Source: DASSUW01 sp963774155 (GTDB lineage: Bacteria; Actinomycetota; Thermoleophilia; Solirubrobacterales; Solirubrobacteraceae). Taken from it: DNA of 64,000 bases. A program made the position numbers and the translations under genes. Where the stretch lies: positions 310,001 to 374,000 of the forward strand of contig CAVZDW010000004.1 of the NCBI GenBank assembly GCA_963774155.1, read 5' to 3'. Shown piece after piece: positions 51,624 through 63,546 of this stretch (position 1 is its first letter; the number at the start of each line of letters is the position of its first letter). The notes beneath the pieces were generated by a model. The model had not been told where the DNA came from. It saw nothing but the letters and a program-made list of their open reading frames with translations, and made no database searches.

Positions 51624-52637
51624 TCAGACCGTGATGACGATCTTGCCCGCGGCGTCGCCGCTGGCGAGATAGCGGATCGCGGCGGGGACCTGCTCGAGCG
51701 GGAACGTGCGGTCGATGATCGGGCGGAGTTTGCCCGCCGCGACGAGCTCGGCCAGCAGGGTCATGGCCTCCGCCTTGTCCATCGCCGAGAAGTCGGGCTT
51801 CGGGATGTGCGGCGTGAACGGGGAGCGCGCGAGGAGCTTGATGAAGCGCGGGATGGAGCCGAACACTCGGCGGCCCTCGGTGCCGTAGGCGTCGTGGCCG
51901 ATCAGGACGTACGTGCCGGACGGCGTGAGCGCGCGTTGGATCGCGGAGAACGGGTGGTTGCCGGGGATGTCGAGGATGACGTCGTAGCGCTCGGTGCCCT
52001 GCGTGAAGTCCTCGCGGGTGTAGTCGATGACGCGGTCCGCGCCGATCGACCGCAGCATGTCGAGCTTCGGCGCGCTGTCGACGGCGGTGACCGACGCGGC
52101 TCCGAGGGCGCGGGCGAGCTGGACCGCGAACATCCCGAGCCCGCCGCCGGCGCCGTTGATCAGCACGGTCTGGCCAGGCTGCAGGCGCGCCTGATCGCGC
52201 AGGCCGGACAAGGCGATCAGGGCTGACGTCGGGACGGCCGCCGCCTCCTCGAACGTGAGGCCGGCGGGCTTGAGCGCGAGCCCTTCTTCGGGAGCGGCGA
52301 CGTACTCGGCGAACGCACCGCCGTTGCGCCACTGCATGCCCTTGACCGTCTCGCCGAAGACCTCGTCGCCCACCCGGAACCGCGAGACGCGGACGCCGAC
52401 CCCCTCGACCACGCCCGCCATGTCGATCCCCGGCACCGGCTGCTTGGGCCGGCGCAGGCCGCCGCCCATGATCCGCAGCACGTACGGGACGCCGAGCACC
52501 GTGTGCCAGACGTCCGCATGGACCGACGCCGCACGAACGCGCACCAGCACCTCGTCGTCGCGCACGACGGGCCGCGGAACGTCGCGCACCACGAGCGCGT
52601 CAGGCGATCCGTACCGCTCCTGGACGACGGCCCTCAT
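51624..52637 (-). CDS. Zinc-free MDR-family NAD(P)H:quinone/enone oxidoreductase
   Basis: This 337-aa protein is a medium-chain reductase of the quinone oxidoreductase branch: MRAVVQERYGSPDALVVRDV, AAVPTSALIALSGL and the Rossmann motif LINGAGGGLGMFAVQLARAL. It lacks the structural zinc cysteines of classical alcohol dehydrogenases. It reduces quinones or alpha,beta-unsaturated carbonyls with NADPH. It lies 15 nt after the iolA gene on the same strand and may be the last gene of the inositol operon, although its role there is unclear. Confidence 0.85.
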   Translation of the reverse strand: MRAVVQERYGSPDALVVRDVPRPVVRDDEVLVRVRAASVHADVWHTVLGVPYVLRIMGGGLRRPKQPVPGIDMAGVVEGVGVRVSRFRVGDEVFGETVKGMQWRNGGAFAEYVAAPEEGLALKPAGLTFEEAAAVPTSALIALSGLRDQARLQPGQTVLINGAGGGLGMFAVQLARALGAASVTAVDSAPKLDMLRSIGADRVIDYTREDFTQGTERYDVILDIPGNHPFSAIQRALTPSGTYVLIGHDAYGTEGRRVFGSIPRFIKLLARSPFTPHIPKPDFSAMDKAEAMTLLAELVAAGKLRPIIDRTFPLEQVPAAIRYLASGDAAGKIVITV

Positions 52638-52652
52638 GCGCCGAGCCGTCGC

Positions 52653-54153
52653 TCACTGCTCGACGAAGTACGCCCCACTCGTCTGCCCCGAGGAGAAGAA
52701 CCGCGACGTCACGGTCTTCTTGCGCGTGTAGAACTCGACCGCGTCAGGCCCATGGGCGTGGAGGTCGCCCAGGAACGAGTCCTTCCAGCCCGAGAACGGG
52801 AAGAAGGCGACCGGGGCGGCGACGCCGATGTTCACGCCGATCATCCCGGCCTCGACGTCGTGCCGGTAGCGCCGGACGGCCGCGCCGTTCTCGGTGAAGA
52901 TCGACGTGCCGTTGCCGAACCGGCTCGCGTTGACCACCGAGATCGCCTCGTCGAGCGTCGTCGACGTTCACGATGCAGAGCACCGGCCCGAAGATCTCCT
53001 CCTGGACGACCTCGGCGCCCGGCGCGACGCCGTCGAGGATCGTCGGCCCCACGAAGGAGCCGTCCGAGGACGTGTCCACCGAGCGGCCGTCGACCACGAC
53101 GTTCGCGCCCTCCTCGACGCCGCGGTCGATCCACGACCGGATCTTCGAGCACGCGGTCTGGGAGACGACCGGGCCGACGTCGGTGGACTCGTCGAGCCCG
53201 TCGCCCACGCGCAGGGCCTCGGTCGCCTCGACCAGCGGCGGCATCAGGCGGTCGTGCGCCTCGCCCACGGTGACCACCACGGAGCCCGCCATGCAGCGCT
53301 GGCCGGCCGCGCCGAACGCGCTGCCGATGATGCCCGGCACCGTGTTCTCGATCACCGCGTCGGGCATGACGACCATGTGGTTCTTGGCGCCGCCCAGCGC
53401 CTGCACGCGCTTGCCGGTCCGCGCCGCGCCCTCGTAGACGATCTTCGCGACGGGCGCCGAGCCCACGAACGACACCGCGTCGATCCCCGGGTGCTCGAGG
53501 ATCCCCTCGACGACCTCGCGGCCGCCGTTGACCAGGTTGACGACGCCCGGCGGCAGGTCCAGGCCGTCCAGGACCTCGAAGGCGATCTGCTGGGTCAAAG
53601 GCACCTGCTCCGACGGCTTCAGGACGAACGTGTTCCCGCAGCCGATCGCGAAGGGCAGGAACCAGAACGGCACCATCGCCGGGAAGTTGAAGGGCACGAT
53701 GGCCGCACACACGCCGACCGGCTGGCGCACCGTCTCGGCGTCCACGTTGCGCGAGACGTCCTCCAGCACCCGTCCCTGCATGGTCGTCGGGATCGCGCAG
53801 GCGGCCTCGACCATCTCGATCATGCGGCCGACCTCGGCCCGCGCGTCGACCAGCGTCTTGCCCATCTCGGTCGTGACCGAGCGGGCCAGGTCCTCGCGCC
53901 GCTCCACCAGGCCCTCGCGCAGCGCGAACAGCTTCTGCGAGCGGCCGATGACCGAGACGGCGCGCCACGCGGGCAGCGCCTCACGAGCGGCGCGCACGGC
54001 GGCGTCGAGGTCGCCGGAGTTCGACAAGGGCACCCGGGCGAGCACCTCGCCGGAGGCGGGGTTGGTGACGTCGAGCGCCTCGGTCGAGGTCGCCGGGGTC
54101 CAGGCGCCGCCGACGTAGTTGTCGAGCAGCCGGGTCGCGGTGGGAGCGGTCAT
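52653..54153 (-). pseudogene. iolA: CoA-acylating methylmalonate-semialdehyde dehydrogenase, frame broken by one extra base
   Basis: The ATG at 54153 overlaps the iolB stop. The protein reads as MmsA/IolA: NPASGEVLARVPLSNSGDLD, IVPFNFPAMVPFWFLPFAIG, FVGSAPVAKIVYEGAARTGK, and the catalytic Cys C287 in GAAGQRCMAG. GAKNHMVVMPDA is typical of the CoA-dependent class. The frame is lost near 52956 after VNVDD and resumes one frame on (LDEAISVVNASRFGNGTSIF to GAYFVEQ). The repaired length is about 500 aa. It converts malonate semialdehyde to acetyl-CoA, the last step of inositol catabolism. Confidence 0.88.
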
Positions 54154-54901
54154 GGGGACAACGTCCATTCGTGATCGGGGTCGTTCGCCACGGCCCAGGC
54201 TCGCACAGGGCCGGCCATGACGTTCAAGTAGTACAGCTCGTAGCCGGGAGGCGCCGAGACCGTGTGGTAGCCCCGTGGCACGAGCACCACGTCTCCGTCG
54301 CGCACCGCCAGCGTCTCGTCGAGGTCGCCGTCGGCCGTGTACACGCGCTGGAGCGCGAAGCCGCGTGCAGGGCTGATGCGGTGATAGTAGGTCTCCTCGA
54401 GGAACGACTCCTCCGGCATGGCGTCGCGATCGTGCTTGTGCGGCGGGTAGCTCGACCAGTGGCCGGCCGGCGTCAGCACCTCGCAGACGAGCAGCGAGTC
54501 GGCCGCCTCGTCGCCCATGAGGATCGGCCGCACGGTCCGTTCGAGGTTGCCGTGCCCGCGCGTCTCCTCCTCGACGCGGTCGCCGGGCAGGACCCGCGCC
54601 CGCGCGCCCTCGACGGCCGGCGCGCTGCACAGCCCGACCTCGGCATCGCCCTCGAGCGCGTAGTGCGTGCCCGGGGGGAGATAGGCGGCGTCGGGCATGC
54701 CGGACCACGGGTCGTCACGGCCGCCCAGCTCGCGCCACTCGCCGTATTCGCTCAGCACCGAGCACGTGCCCGAGATGACGACGATGCACAGCTCGTCGGT
54801 GCGGGTCTCGCGCTCGACCCGTCCCTCGACCTGGAGCGCCTCGAAGCCGACGTACTTCCACCCCGCGGACTCCGGCGTCACCGCTCCCCGCGTGACCAGG
54901 T

Positions 54902-54905
<4 letters not shown>
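54150..54905 (-). CDS. iolB: 5-deoxy-glucuronate isomerase IolB
   Basis: This 251-aa bicupin matches IolB: PESAGWKYVGFEALQVEG, WSSYPPHKHDRDAMPEESFL with metal-binding His residues, EETYYHRISPARGFALQRVY and VVLVPRGYHTVSAPPGYELY. It isomerises 5-deoxy-D-glucuronate to 2-deoxy-5-keto-gluconate. The GTG start overlaps the iolD stop by 4 nt and the stop overlaps iolA by 4 nt. Confidence 0.95.
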
Positions 54906-56772
<1,867 letters not shown>

Positions 56773-56776
<4 letters not shown>

Positions 56777-57705
56777 GTCCGCACCTCCTGCGGCTCGATG
56801 TCCTCCAGCGACGGCATGGCGTCCGCGCAGGCCAGCTGCGCGGCGACGAAGGCGCCGGCCGCGTTGGCCAGCCGGATCGTCCGCTCGAGCGGCCAGTCGG
56901 CGAGCAGCCCGTAGACGAGCGCGCCGCCGAACGCGTCGCCGGCGCCGAGGCCGCACACCACGTCGACCGGCACCGGCTCGATCTCTACGACGCCGGCCCG
57001 CGTCCGCGCCAGCACGCCCTCGGGCCCGCGCTTGACGATGGCGATCTCGACGCCCAGCTCGAGCAGGGCCGCCGACGCCTCGTACGGGTCGCGGGTGCCG
57101 ACCGCCACCGCCACCTCGTCGCGGTTGCCGACCGCCACGGTCGCGTGTGCCAGGGCGCGGCGCGCCCACTCGCCGGCCTCCGACTCGTCGGACCAGAACA
57201 TCGGCCGGTGGTCGAGGTCGTGGACGGTTATGCCGCCGCTGCGTGCCTCCAGCGCCGCGAGCGTGGCCGAGCGGCTGGGCTCCGCGGACAGCCCGGTGCC
57301 GGTCGTCCAGAACACCCGCGCGGCCCGGATCGCTTCGAGGTCGAGCTCGTCCGCGGTCAGCGTCATGTCGGGGGCCTGCGGCTCGCGGTAGAAGAGCAGC
57401 GGGAAGTCGTCGGGCGGGTGGATCTCGCAGAACACGACCGGCGTGCGCAAGGACGGATGCGTGCCGACGAAGGCGTCGTCCACGCCGAAGCCGCGCAGGG
57501 CTTCGCGCACGTAGGGGCCGAACGGGTCGTCGCCGACCTTGGTGATCACCGCCGCGTTCAGGCCCAGGCGCGCCGCCGCCACGGCCACGTTGGTCGCGCT
57601 CCCGCCGAGCGACTTGGCGAACGTCCGCACCTCGGCCAGCGACACCCCGATCTGCTCCGGGTACAGGTCGACACCGACTCGGCCCATGGTGATCAGGTCG
57701 TGCAA
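56773..57705 (-). CDS. iolC: 5-dehydro-2-deoxygluconokinase IolC
   Basis: This 310-aa PfkB kinase has the N-terminal signature SLGGSATNVAVAAARLG and the C-terminal catalytic motif CGLGAGDAFGGALVYG with D257. DLYPEQIGVSLAEVRTF is diagnostic for IolC. It phosphorylates 2-deoxy-5-keto-gluconate. I chose the TTG at 57705 because GAGAGGAG lies about 6 nt upstream, while the internal ATG at 57687 lacks such a site. The start overlaps the end of the reductase-like gene by 13 nt. Confidence 0.93.
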
Positions 57706-58538
57706 GACAGGCTCCTCTCGAGGCGCCGCAGCTGGTCGTCGAGCCCAGGCAGCTCCGCGCCGAGCACGGCTGCGGTCGCCGTCGCGTCGAGCCTCGTGTC
57801 GTAGGGGATCAACCACGGCTGCTCCGGGGCAGGCCCGAATTCGAGCAGCTCCGCGTCGAGCCCGAAGACCTCGGCCGTGCGCACGGCCAGCTCGCGGCGG
57901 CTGACCGACTCGCCCCCGCAGCAGTGGAAGACGCCGCGGTGGCCGCCCGCGGCGATGCGCGCGATCAGCCCCGCCGCGTCGCTGGCCAGCGTCGGCGTCG
58001 CGACGCCGTTGATCTCCGGGCTCTCCCAGACGGTGAAGCGCTCGCCGGCGCGCAGCGCGCGCACGATGGCGGCGACGAAGTAGCCGAATCCGGCATCCTG
58101 CGACCGCGGGCCCTCGAACGCGCCCTGCACCGCCGAGATCCGCGCGACGGCGCCGCGATCGCCCACCACCATCTCGCTGGCCGCCTTGAGCATCCCGTAC
58201 AGGTTGACGGGGTTCGGCGGCGTGTCCTCGTACGCGACGCCAGTCCCGTCGAAGACCCAGTCGGTCGAGACGAGGACGACGTGGGCGCCCGCGGCGGCCT
58301 CGACAACGTTGCGCGTCGCGCCCACGTAGGCGGCCCAGCCCTCGCGTTCCAGCCGCGTGAAGTCGTTGAGGATCGCCGCGTGGACGAGCACGTCGGGCTG
58401 GTACGCCTCGACGCTGCGCCGCACGGCTTCGCGATCCGTCATGTCGACCTCGGCGTGCGACGGCGCGAGCACGTCGTCGAACGCCTCGACCAGGTAGCGG
58501 CCCACGAAGCCGCTCCCGCCCGTCAGCCACACCCTCAC
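57693..58538 (-). CDS. Extended SDR, dTDP-4-dehydrorhamnose reductase-like
   Basis: This 281-aa protein is of the RmlD type: VWLTGGSGFVGRYLVEAF (NADP-binding GxxGxxG), AHVVLVSTDWVFDGTGVAYE, PPNPVNLYGMLKAASEMVV with the YxxxK pair, and VATPTLASDAAGLIARIAAG. No rhamnose or other nucleotide-sugar genes are adjacent. Its position inside an inositol operon suggests that it acts on an inositol-derived keto sugar or an alternative cyclitol. It starts at a GTG overlapping the iolG stop. Confidence 0.82.
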   Translation of the reverse strand: MRVWLTGGSGFVGRYLVEAFDDVLAPSHAEVDMTDREAVRRSVEAYQPDVLVHAAILNDFTRLEREGWAAYVGATRNVVEAAAGAHVVLVSTDWVFDGTGVAYEDTPPNPVNLYGMLKAASEMVVGDRGAVARISAVQGAFEGPRSQDAGFGYFVAAIVRALRAGERFTVWESPEINGVATPTLASDAAGLIARIAAGGHRGVFHCCGGESVSRRELAVRTAEVFGLDAELLEFGPAPEQPWLIPYDTRLDATATAAVLGAELPGLDDQLRRLERSLSCTT

Positions 58539-59542
58539 CGGCCGACCTCCACCGGCCGCCCCTCGCGCAGTGACCGCCAGGCGGCGAGCCCGATGACCAG
58601 GGGGGCGCGCGCGTCGGCGCCCGACACGACGGGCGGCGTGCCGTCGCGCACCGCGGCGACGAAGGCCGCCCACTCGCGCAGGTAGCTCGGGATGTAGCGC
58701 TCGAGGAAGAAGTAGGGGAGCGCGGCCACACGGCCGCCCTCGGCGGTGCGCACCACGGCGGCGTTGGCCGGCGGGTTCTCCGAGCTGGCCACGCCGCGCG
58801 AGCCGAAGACCTCCACGCGCTGGTCGTAGCCGTAGACGGCCTGCCGGCTGTTGTCGATGGCCGTCAGGCAGCCGGACTCGTGGACGAGCGTGACCAGCGC
58901 GGTGTCGACGTCACCCTCGTCGGCGAACCGCGGGTCGATCCGCACGGCCCCGCGCGCGAACACCTCGACGACCTCGCTGCCGGTCACGAACCGCGCCATG
59001 TCGAAGTCGTGGATCGTCATGTCGAGGAAGATGCCGCCCGAGCCGCGGACGTACTCCAGGGGCGGCGGCGCGGGGTCGCGGCTGGAGATGCGCACGAGGT
59101 GCGGATCGCCGACCTCGCCGCGCGCGACCGCCTCGGCCACGGCGGCGTGGCCGGGGTCGAAGCGCCGGTTGAAGCCGATCTGGAACGGCACGCCGGCCTC
59201 GTCGACGGCCCGCAGCGCGCGGTCGACCTCGGGCAGCTCGAGGGAGATCGGCTTCTCGCAGAAGATGGCCTTGCCGGCCGCGGCGGCGGCCACGATGAGG
59301 TCGGCGTGCGTCTCGGTGCTCGAGCAGATCGCCACGGCGTCCACGCCGGGGTCCGCGAGCAGCTCCTCGACCGCGCCGTACGCCTGCACGCCGACGGCCT
59401 GCGCGGCGGCCGGGTCGGCGTCGTGCACGGCGGCCAGCGAGGCGCCGGGGACCTGCCGGGCCAGCAGCTCGGCGTGCATGCGCCCGATCCGCCCGACGCC
59501 GATCACGCCGATGCCGACCGTCGCCGTTCCCGTCGAGATCAC
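58535..59542 (-). CDS. iolG: Inositol 2-dehydrogenase family (Gfo/Idh/MocA), probable IolG
   Basis: This 335-aa protein has the Rossmann start GVIGVGRIGRMHAELLAR, the AICSSTETHADLIVAAAAAG segment, the EKP motif (FCEKPISLELPEVDRALRAV) and MTIHDFDMARFVTGSEVV with the conserved catalytic Asp/His. NRRFDPGHAAVAEAVARGEV is characteristic of myo-inositol 2-dehydrogenases. It oxidises inositol to 2-keto-inositol with NAD. Its GTG overlaps the stop of the upstream paralogue. Confidence 0.9.
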   Translation of the reverse strand: MISTGTATVGIGVIGVGRIGRMHAELLARQVPGASLAAVHDADPAAAQAVGVQAYGAVEELLADPGVDAVAICSSTETHADLIVAAAAAGKAIFCEKPISLELPEVDRALRAVDEAGVPFQIGFNRRFDPGHAAVAEAVARGEVGDPHLVRISSRDPAPPPLEYVRGSGGIFLDMTIHDFDMARFVTGSEVVEVFARGAVRIDPRFADEGDVDTALVTLVHESGCLTAIDNSRQAVYGYDQRVEVFGSRGVASSENPPANAAVVRTAEGGRVAALPYFFLERYIPSYLREWAAFVAAVRDGTPPVVSGADARAPLVIGLAAWRSLREGRPVEVGR

Positions 59543-60729
59543 CGCACGTCCTCCCACTTCCCCGACCGCACCGACTCGAGCAGGGCCGCCTGGACCCGCA
59601 CGAACCGGACCGCGTCCTCGAAGCCGGGGGCGTGCGGTGTCCCGGCCGCCAGCGAGCGGCAGAACTCGAAGTCCTCGATGACCACGAGGTCCTCGAAGCC
59701 GATCCCGTTCGCGCTGCCGGGGACGAAGTTGCCGTGATAGGGGAAGCGATCGCCGCCGAACACCGTGCGGTAGCCGCTGTGGAGGTCGTCCTCGACGAGG
59801 TAGACCTGCAGCTCGTTGAGCCGCTCGAGGTTCCAGCTCAGCGCGCCGCGCGTGCCGTAGACCTCGAACGCCATCTGGCTCTCCGGCCCGACGATCGTGC
59901 GGCTGGCCTCGAAGGTGCCGCGCACGCCGGAGGCGAACTCGCACAGCATCCCGGCGTAGTCCTCGTTGGTGACCGGCTCCAGCGGATCCTCCGCGCTGCC
60001 GCGCCCGTAGTGGGTGCCGGCGGTGGTCACCGGCCGCTCGCGGATGAACGTCTCGGTCGTGCCGACCACCCGGGCGATCGGCCCGAGCAGCATGTGCGCG
60101 AGGTCGACGGAGTGGCTGAGCAGGTCGGTCGACGCGCCGTGGCCCCCCTCCTCGAGCCGGTACCGCCACGAGAGCGGGTTGAGCGGGTCGCTCCCGTACA
60201 TCGAGAAGAAGCGCCCGCGGTAGTTGGTGATCTCCCCGAGCCGGCCGTCGGCGATGAGCGATCGCGCGTACTGCACCAGCGGCGCCCAGCGGTAGTTGTA
60301 ACCGACGCCCGTGATGACGTCGCGGGCCGCCTCGGCGGCCCGCTCGGTCTGCTCCGGCGTGCCGCCCACCGGCTTCTCGCAGAAGATGTGCTTGCCCGCC
60401 GCGGCCGCCGCCTCGATCAGCTCGAGGTGGAGCATGTTCGGGGCGGTGATGTAGACGACGTCGACGTCGGGGTGCTCGACCACCCGGCGCCAGTCGGCGG
60501 CGGAGGAGGCGTAGCCGAAGTCGTCGACCGCCTCGTCGAGCCGGCCCGGGACGGTGTCGGCGCAGATGACCAGCTCCGTGTCGAACGAGCGGTCGGCGAA
60601 CAGCGTCGGGATGCGCCGCAGCGACCGGCTGTGCGCCTGGCCGAGCCAGCCGAAGCCGATCAACCCGACGCCGATGCGGGTGCGCTGCCCGCCGCCGAGC
60701 ACCTCGGCGGCGGGCGACACGTACGTCAT
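59539..60729 (-). CDS. Second Gfo/Idh/MocA-family oxidoreductase
   Basis: This 396-aa protein has VGLIGFGWLGQAHSRSLRRI, the EKP motif (FCEKPVGGTPEQTERAAEAA), YNYRWAPLVQYARSLIADGR and DLLSHSVDLAHMLLGP with the catalytic His. It is longer and more divergent than the neighbouring IolG. Such pairs occur where scyllo- or chiro-inositol, or a glycosylated inositol, is also used, but the exact substrate is unknown. It overlaps the ABC ATPase gene by 4 nt. Confidence 0.88.
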   Translation of the reverse strand: MTYVSPAAEVLGGGQRTRIGVGLIGFGWLGQAHSRSLRRIPTLFADRSFDTELVICADTVPGRLDEAVDDFGYASSAADWRRVVEHPDVDVVYITAPNMLHLELIEAAAAAGKHIFCEKPVGGTPEQTERAAEAARDVITGVGYNYRWAPLVQYARSLIADGRLGEITNYRGRFFSMYGSDPLNPLSWRYRLEEGGHGASTDLLSHSVDLAHMLLGPIARVVGTTETFIRERPVTTAGTHYGRGSAEDPLEPVTNEDYAGMLCEFASGVRGTFEASRTIVGPESQMAFEVYGTRGALSWNLERLNELQVYLVEDDLHSGYRTVFGGDRFPYHGNFVPGSANGIGFEDLVVIEDFEFCRSLAAGTPHAPGFEDAVRFVRVQAALLESVRSGKWEDVR

Positions 60730-61505
60730 GCGGTCACCCGCTCGAGCTCGTGCGTGAGCTGCTCGAGCTCGGCGCCGCCGGCCATCATCCGCACCAGCTC
60801 GTCGCGGCTGATGCCGCCCTTGTCCCACGCGCCCATCATCCTGCCGCGGTTGAGGACCACGAAGCGGTCGCCGACCGGCCAGGCGTGGTGCGGGTTGTGG
60901 GTGATGAAGATGACGCCCAGCCCGCGGTTGCGCGCCTGCACGATGTAGCGCAGGACGACCCCGGACTGCTTCACCCCGAGGGCCGAGGTCGGCTCGTCGA
61001 GGATGAGCATCTTGGCGCCGAAGTAGACGGCGCGGGCGATGGCCACCGCCTGGCGCTCGCCGCCCGACAGCGTGCCGACCATCTGGTCCGGATCGCGCAC
61101 GTCGATGCCCATCTTGGCCATCTCCTCGCGCATCACCGTCTTGGCCTGCTTGATGTCGATCCGGCGCAGCGGACCCTTCCCGACCGTCGGCTCCGAGCCG
61201 AGGAAGAAGTTCCGCCAGATGGCCATGAGCGGCACCGTCGCCAGGTCCTGGAACACGGTGGCGATGCCGGCGTCCTTGGCGTCGCGCGGCGAGGAGAAGT
61301 GCCGCTCCTCGCCTTCCACGAGCAGCTTGCCCTCGCTGTGCTGGTGCACGCCCGAGAGGATCTTGATGAACGTCGACTTGCCGGCTCCGTTGTCGCCCAG
61401 CACGCACGTCACCTGGCCGGCGTTGACCACCGTGGAGACGTCCTTCAGCGCGATGACGTTGCCGAAGTACTTGCCGATGCCCTGGACCTCCAGCAGCGTG
61501 GTCAT
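60726..61505 (-). CDS. Sugar ABC transporter ATP-binding protein, single-domain
   Basis: This 259-aa ATPase has Walker A GDNGAGKST, signature LSGGERQAVAIARAV, Walker B MLILDEPTSALGV and the H-loop FITHNPHHAWPVGDR. It belongs to the CUT2 (ribose/xylose-type) class but has one ATPase domain, like FrcA, rather than the two-domain RbsA/MglA layout of about 500 aa. It energises the adjacent permease. Confidence 0.92.
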   Translation of the reverse strand: MTTLLEVQGIGKYFGNVIALKDVSTVVNAGQVTCVLGDNGAGKSTFIKILSGVHQHSEGKLLVEGEERHFSSPRDAKDAGIATVFQDLATVPLMAIWRNFFLGSEPTVGKGPLRRIDIKQAKTVMREEMAKMGIDVRDPDQMVGTLSGGERQAVAIARAVYFGAKMLILDEPTSALGVKQSGVVLRYIVQARNRGLGVIFITHNPHHAWPVGDRFVVLNRGRMMGAWDKGGISRDELVRMMAGGAELEQLTHELERVTA

Positions 61506-62566
61506 GACCGGCTCCCTTCTGCCCGCCGGCGCACATACGTGTTGACCAGCACCGCGGCGAGCAGGATCACGCCGAGGAACAGGTACCGCCAGTCCGTGTT
61601 CCAGCCGCTGAACTGGATCCCGATGAACGTCATGCCGATGATCAGCGCGCCCATCGCCGCGCCGATGGCCGAGCCGAACCCGCCCGTGAGCAGGCAGCCG
61701 CCGGCCACCGCCGCGATGATGTAGTTGAACTCCTCGCCGATGCCCTGGCCGGCCTGCATCGAGCCGAGCCGGAGGGCGATCATGATGCCGACCAGCGCGG
61801 CCGCCATCGAGGTCATCATGAACAGGCCGATCTTCACCCGGCTGACCGGGACGCCGACGTTGCGGGCGGCGATCCGGTCGCCGCCCACGCCGAAGATCCA
61901 GTTGCCGACGCGGGTGCGGCTCAGCACCCACGTCGCCAGCGCCGTGATCACGATCCACCAGATCACGCTGATGCGGAAGTTGTGCGGGGCCCAGAAGTCG
62001 CTCGCGAAGATCCGCTGAGCGCTCTCGAACCCCGCTGCGTCCCGCAGCCCGCCGACGCGCACCGTGCCGGTGATCGCCTTCGTCCCGCCCAGGTTGACGC
62101 CCTGGAGGATGAAGAAGGTCGCCAGCGTCACGATGAAGCTCGGCAGGCCGGTCCGGATGACCATGTAGCCGTTGACGAAGCCGATCCCGGCCGCGAAGAC
62201 GAACGTGAGCAGGATCGCGAGCCAGATGTTCATCCCCACCTCGGTGGCGAGGATGCCCATCAGCAGGCCGGCGGAGCCGGTCATCACGCCCGACGACAGG
62301 TCGAACTCGCCGCCGATCATCAGCAGCGCGACCGCCACGGCCATGATGCCCAGCGTCGAGGCCACGTCGGTCCAGCGGGCGATGCCGCTGAGCGTCGCGA
62401 ACTGCTCCGCCGTGACGGCGAAGAAGAGCAGGACGACGCCCGCCCCGATCATCGCCCCGAGCTCTGGTCGCTGGAGCAGCTTGGTGAGGAACGAGACCTT
62501 CGCGAGCCGCTCGTCGACCGCTGTCGGCGGCGGCTCCGAGGTCGGTTCCAGAGCGGCCGTGCTCAT
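61502..62566 (-). CDS. Sugar ABC transporter permease, CUT2 family
   Basis: This 354-aa membrane protein has about nine to ten hydrophobic segments (GAMIGAGVVLLFFAVTAE, IWLAILLTFVFAAGIGFVNG, IISAVAGG-type IIAAVAGGCLLTGGFGSAIG). LPSFIVTLATFFILQGVNL and GGDRIAARNVGVPVSRVK are signatures of RbsC/FrcC permeases. It overlaps the ATPase and binding-protein genes by 4 nt each. Confidence 0.93.
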   Translation of the reverse strand: MSTAALEPTSEPPPTAVDERLAKVSFLTKLLQRPELGAMIGAGVVLLFFAVTAEQFATLSGIARWTDVASTLGIMAVAVALLMIGGEFDLSSGVMTGSAGLLMGILATEVGMNIWLAILLTFVFAAGIGFVNGYMVIRTGLPSFIVTLATFFILQGVNLGGTKAITGTVRVGGLRDAAGFESAQRIFASDFWAPHNFRISVIWWIVITALATWVLSRTRVGNWIFGVGGDRIAARNVGVPVSRVKIGLFMMTSMAAALVGIMIALRLGSMQAGQGIGEEFNYIIAAVAGGCLLTGGFGSAIGAAMGALIIGMTFIGIQFSGWNTDWRYLFLGVILLAAVLVNTYVRRRAEGSRS

Positions 62567-63546
62567 CGCGTGCCGGCCTCCGCCAGCTTCTGGATCTCGG
62601 CCGCGTTCTCCTTGGTCACGAAGCCCGGCCCGGTCAGGACGGGCAGGCCGCCGCCGATCGTGTTGAGGTTGGTGTTGTTGAGCGTGAGGAACACGACCGG
62701 CAGGTAGCCCTGGAGGTACTGCTGCTGGTCGACGGCGAAGACGATCTCGTCGTCCTGGATCGCCTGGATCACGTCGCCCGAGAGGTCGAAGGTCGCGACC
62801 TTGGCCTCCGAGCCGGCGCCCGCCACCGCGTCCCGCGCGGCGACCGCGATGTCCGGGTTCAGCGCCAGCACGCCGTCGATCGACGTGTCGGACTCGAGCT
62901 TGGACTGGATCTCCGTCAGCGTCGTCGAGATGTCGCTCGTACCCGCGACCTGCACGTTCTCGATGTCACCGCCGAAGCCCTTGGCCGCGCCCTCGCAGCG
63001 CTGGTTGAGGCCGACGTTGCCCTGCTCGTGGACGATGCAGATCACCTTCGTGGCGCCGGCTTCCTTGAGCTTCGTCCCCGCGCCCTCGCCGGCGATCGTC
63101 TCCGTCTGGCCGACGTGCGTGATCGCGCCGAGGTCGGCCGATTCCTCAGCACCCGAGTTCAGCGTGATGACGGGGATGCCCGCATCGACCGCCGTCTTGA
63201 CCGCGTCGCGGATGGCGTCCGCGTCCGGGACCGACACCGCGAGCCCGTCGACGTCCTCGCTGACCGCGGCCTCGATGAGCTGGGCCTGCTCCTCGGGGTC
63301 GTTGTTGGAGCCCGACCACTTGACCGTGACGCCCATGTCCTTGCCGGCAGCTTCGGCGCCCTTCTTGGCGACCGCCCAGAACCCGCCGCCATCGTCGTGC
63401 GTGACCACGGCGATCGTCAGATCCTTGCTCTGGGTGAGATCGACGTTGTCCTCGCTGCCACCGCCGTCGTCGTCATCACCGCCGCAGCCCGCGAACACGA
63501 AGGCACCGGCCACCAACACCAGGAACAGCAACGCAAGTCGCCTCAT
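62563..63546 (-). CDS. Sugar ABC transporter substrate-binding lipoprotein
   Basis: This 327-aa protein has a lipoprotein signal (LFLVLVAGAFVFAGC) and a periplasmic-binding fold of the ribose-binding type (TIAVVTHDDGGGFWAVAKKG, DVDGLAVSVPDADAIRDAVK, IPVITLNSGAEESADL, VDQQQYLQGYLPVVFL). In a monoderm it is tethered to the outer membrane face. The operon makes myo-inositol or a related cyclitol the likely ligand. Confidence 0.92.
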   Translation of the reverse strand: MRRLALLFLVLVAGAFVFAGCGGDDDDGGGSEDNVDLTQSKDLTIAVVTHDDGGGFWAVAKKGAEAAGKDMGVTVKWSGSNNDPEEQAQLIEAAVSEDVDGLAVSVPDADAIRDAVKTAVDAGIPVITLNSGAEESADLGAITHVGQTETIAGEGAGTKLKEAGATKVICIVHEQGNVGLNQRCEGAAKGFGGDIENVQVAGTSDISTTLTEIQSKLESDTSIDGVLALNPDIAVAARDAVAGAGSEAKVATFDLSGDVIQAIQDDEIVFAVDQQQYLQGYLPVVFLTLNNTNLNTIGGGLPVLTGPGFVTKENAAEIQKLAEAGTR